Shown here piece after piece: positions 13,535 to 13,651 of a stretch of DNA of 13,651 nt (position 1 is its first letter; every line of letters begins with the position of its first letter). The notes under the pieces were generated by a model. The model saw only the letters and a list, made by a program, of their open reading frames with translations. It made no database searches and was not told the origin of the DNA. This DNA comes from an uncultured Clostridia bacterium (GTDB lineage: Bacteria; Bacillota; Clostridia; Lachnospirales; CAG-274): assembly GCA_910579745.1 (NCBI GenBank), contig CAJTVH010000006.1, forward strand, positions 1-13,651, in the 5' to 3' direction. The position numbers and the translations under genes were made by a program.

Positions 13535-13556
13535 AAAAACGAGTCAGTGTTTTTTT
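13535..13556 (+). terminator. weak terminator candidate after trmB
   Basis: AAAAAC (13535-13540) and GTTTTT (13549-13554) flank an 8-nt loop and run into a T tract. The stem is short. The MITE hairpin just downstream could add to termination. Confidence 0.3.
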
Positions 13557-13576
13557 ATAGAAAATAAATTTTGTTA

Positions 13577-13651
13577 GAGAGTATCTGAAAACAAAAATAC
13601 GCGCGAAAAATTATAAAAAATAAAACGAAACAGAAAGGCTTTTCTGTTTAA
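13577..13651 (+). mobile_element. MITE, copy C (cut by window end)
   Basis: The left end GAGAGTATCTGAAAAC follows a TA (13575-13576). The next 59 bases match copies A and B with few differences, including TACGCGCGAAAAATTAT and the centre AACAGAAAGGCTTTTCTGTT. Same orientation as A and B. The right half lies beyond the window. Confidence 0.88.

Overview
The window is AT-rich DNA from a low-GC Gram-positive anaerobe of the class Clostridia, most likely a Lachnospirales/Lachnospiraceae-type organism. The evidence is the AT-rich codon use, the strong AGGAGG-type ribosome binding sites, the clostridial 23S 3' end, the class IIB aldolase, and a cell-wall amidase with clostridial stalk domains. The family-level placement is an inference.

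Layout. 1-270 is the 3' end of a 23S rRNA. A 270-bp spacer follows with no recognisable 5S rRNA, then tRNA-Asn(GTT), tRNA-Trp(CCA) and a strong terminator (737-780). On the minus strand come a 505-aa propeller-like/coiled-coil protein of unknown function (945-2462, GTG start) and, upstream of it, a small serine recombinase (2623-3231). A roughly 900-bp non-coding stretch (3247-4144) holds degenerate repeats and a complete MITE. On the plus strand follow fba (class II fructose-bisphosphate aldolase, 4145-5092) and guaB (IMP dehydrogenase, 5520-7028), each with its own promoter. They are separated by a structured intergenic region with two abutting hairpins and a terminator. Convergent to guaB is a minus-strand pair: a secreted N-acetylmuramoyl-L-alanine amidase (8220-10127) followed after 19 bp by an orphan CheB-like protein (7123-8199). 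A perfect 20-bp-stem terminator lies between the convergent units. After another 800-bp gap containing a 131-bp interrupted palindrome come a 446-aa clostridial protein with a long acidic linker (10941-12281) and trmB (12841-13512). trmB is bracketed by two direct copies of the MITE.

How the genes work together. Most identified genes are housekeeping: translation RNAs, glycolysis, the guanine nucleotide branch point, tRNA m7G46 modification and wall remodelling. The amidase and CheB-like gene look like one transcription unit. The accessory content is the recombinase with its neighbour and at least two families of short non-coding repeats.

The most interesting signals are: (i) a MITE family of about 162 bp with TA target duplications, in three copies; (ii) an IMPDH that matches the Tritrichomonas foetus enzyme essentially residue for residue in numbering; (iii) a CheB methylesterase with a degraded receiver acidic pocket, coupled to an amidase; and (iv) structured intergenic DNA upstream of guaB, with a palindrome exactly between its -35 and -10. 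I found no CRISPR array, no prophage and no clearly new defence or biosynthetic system.
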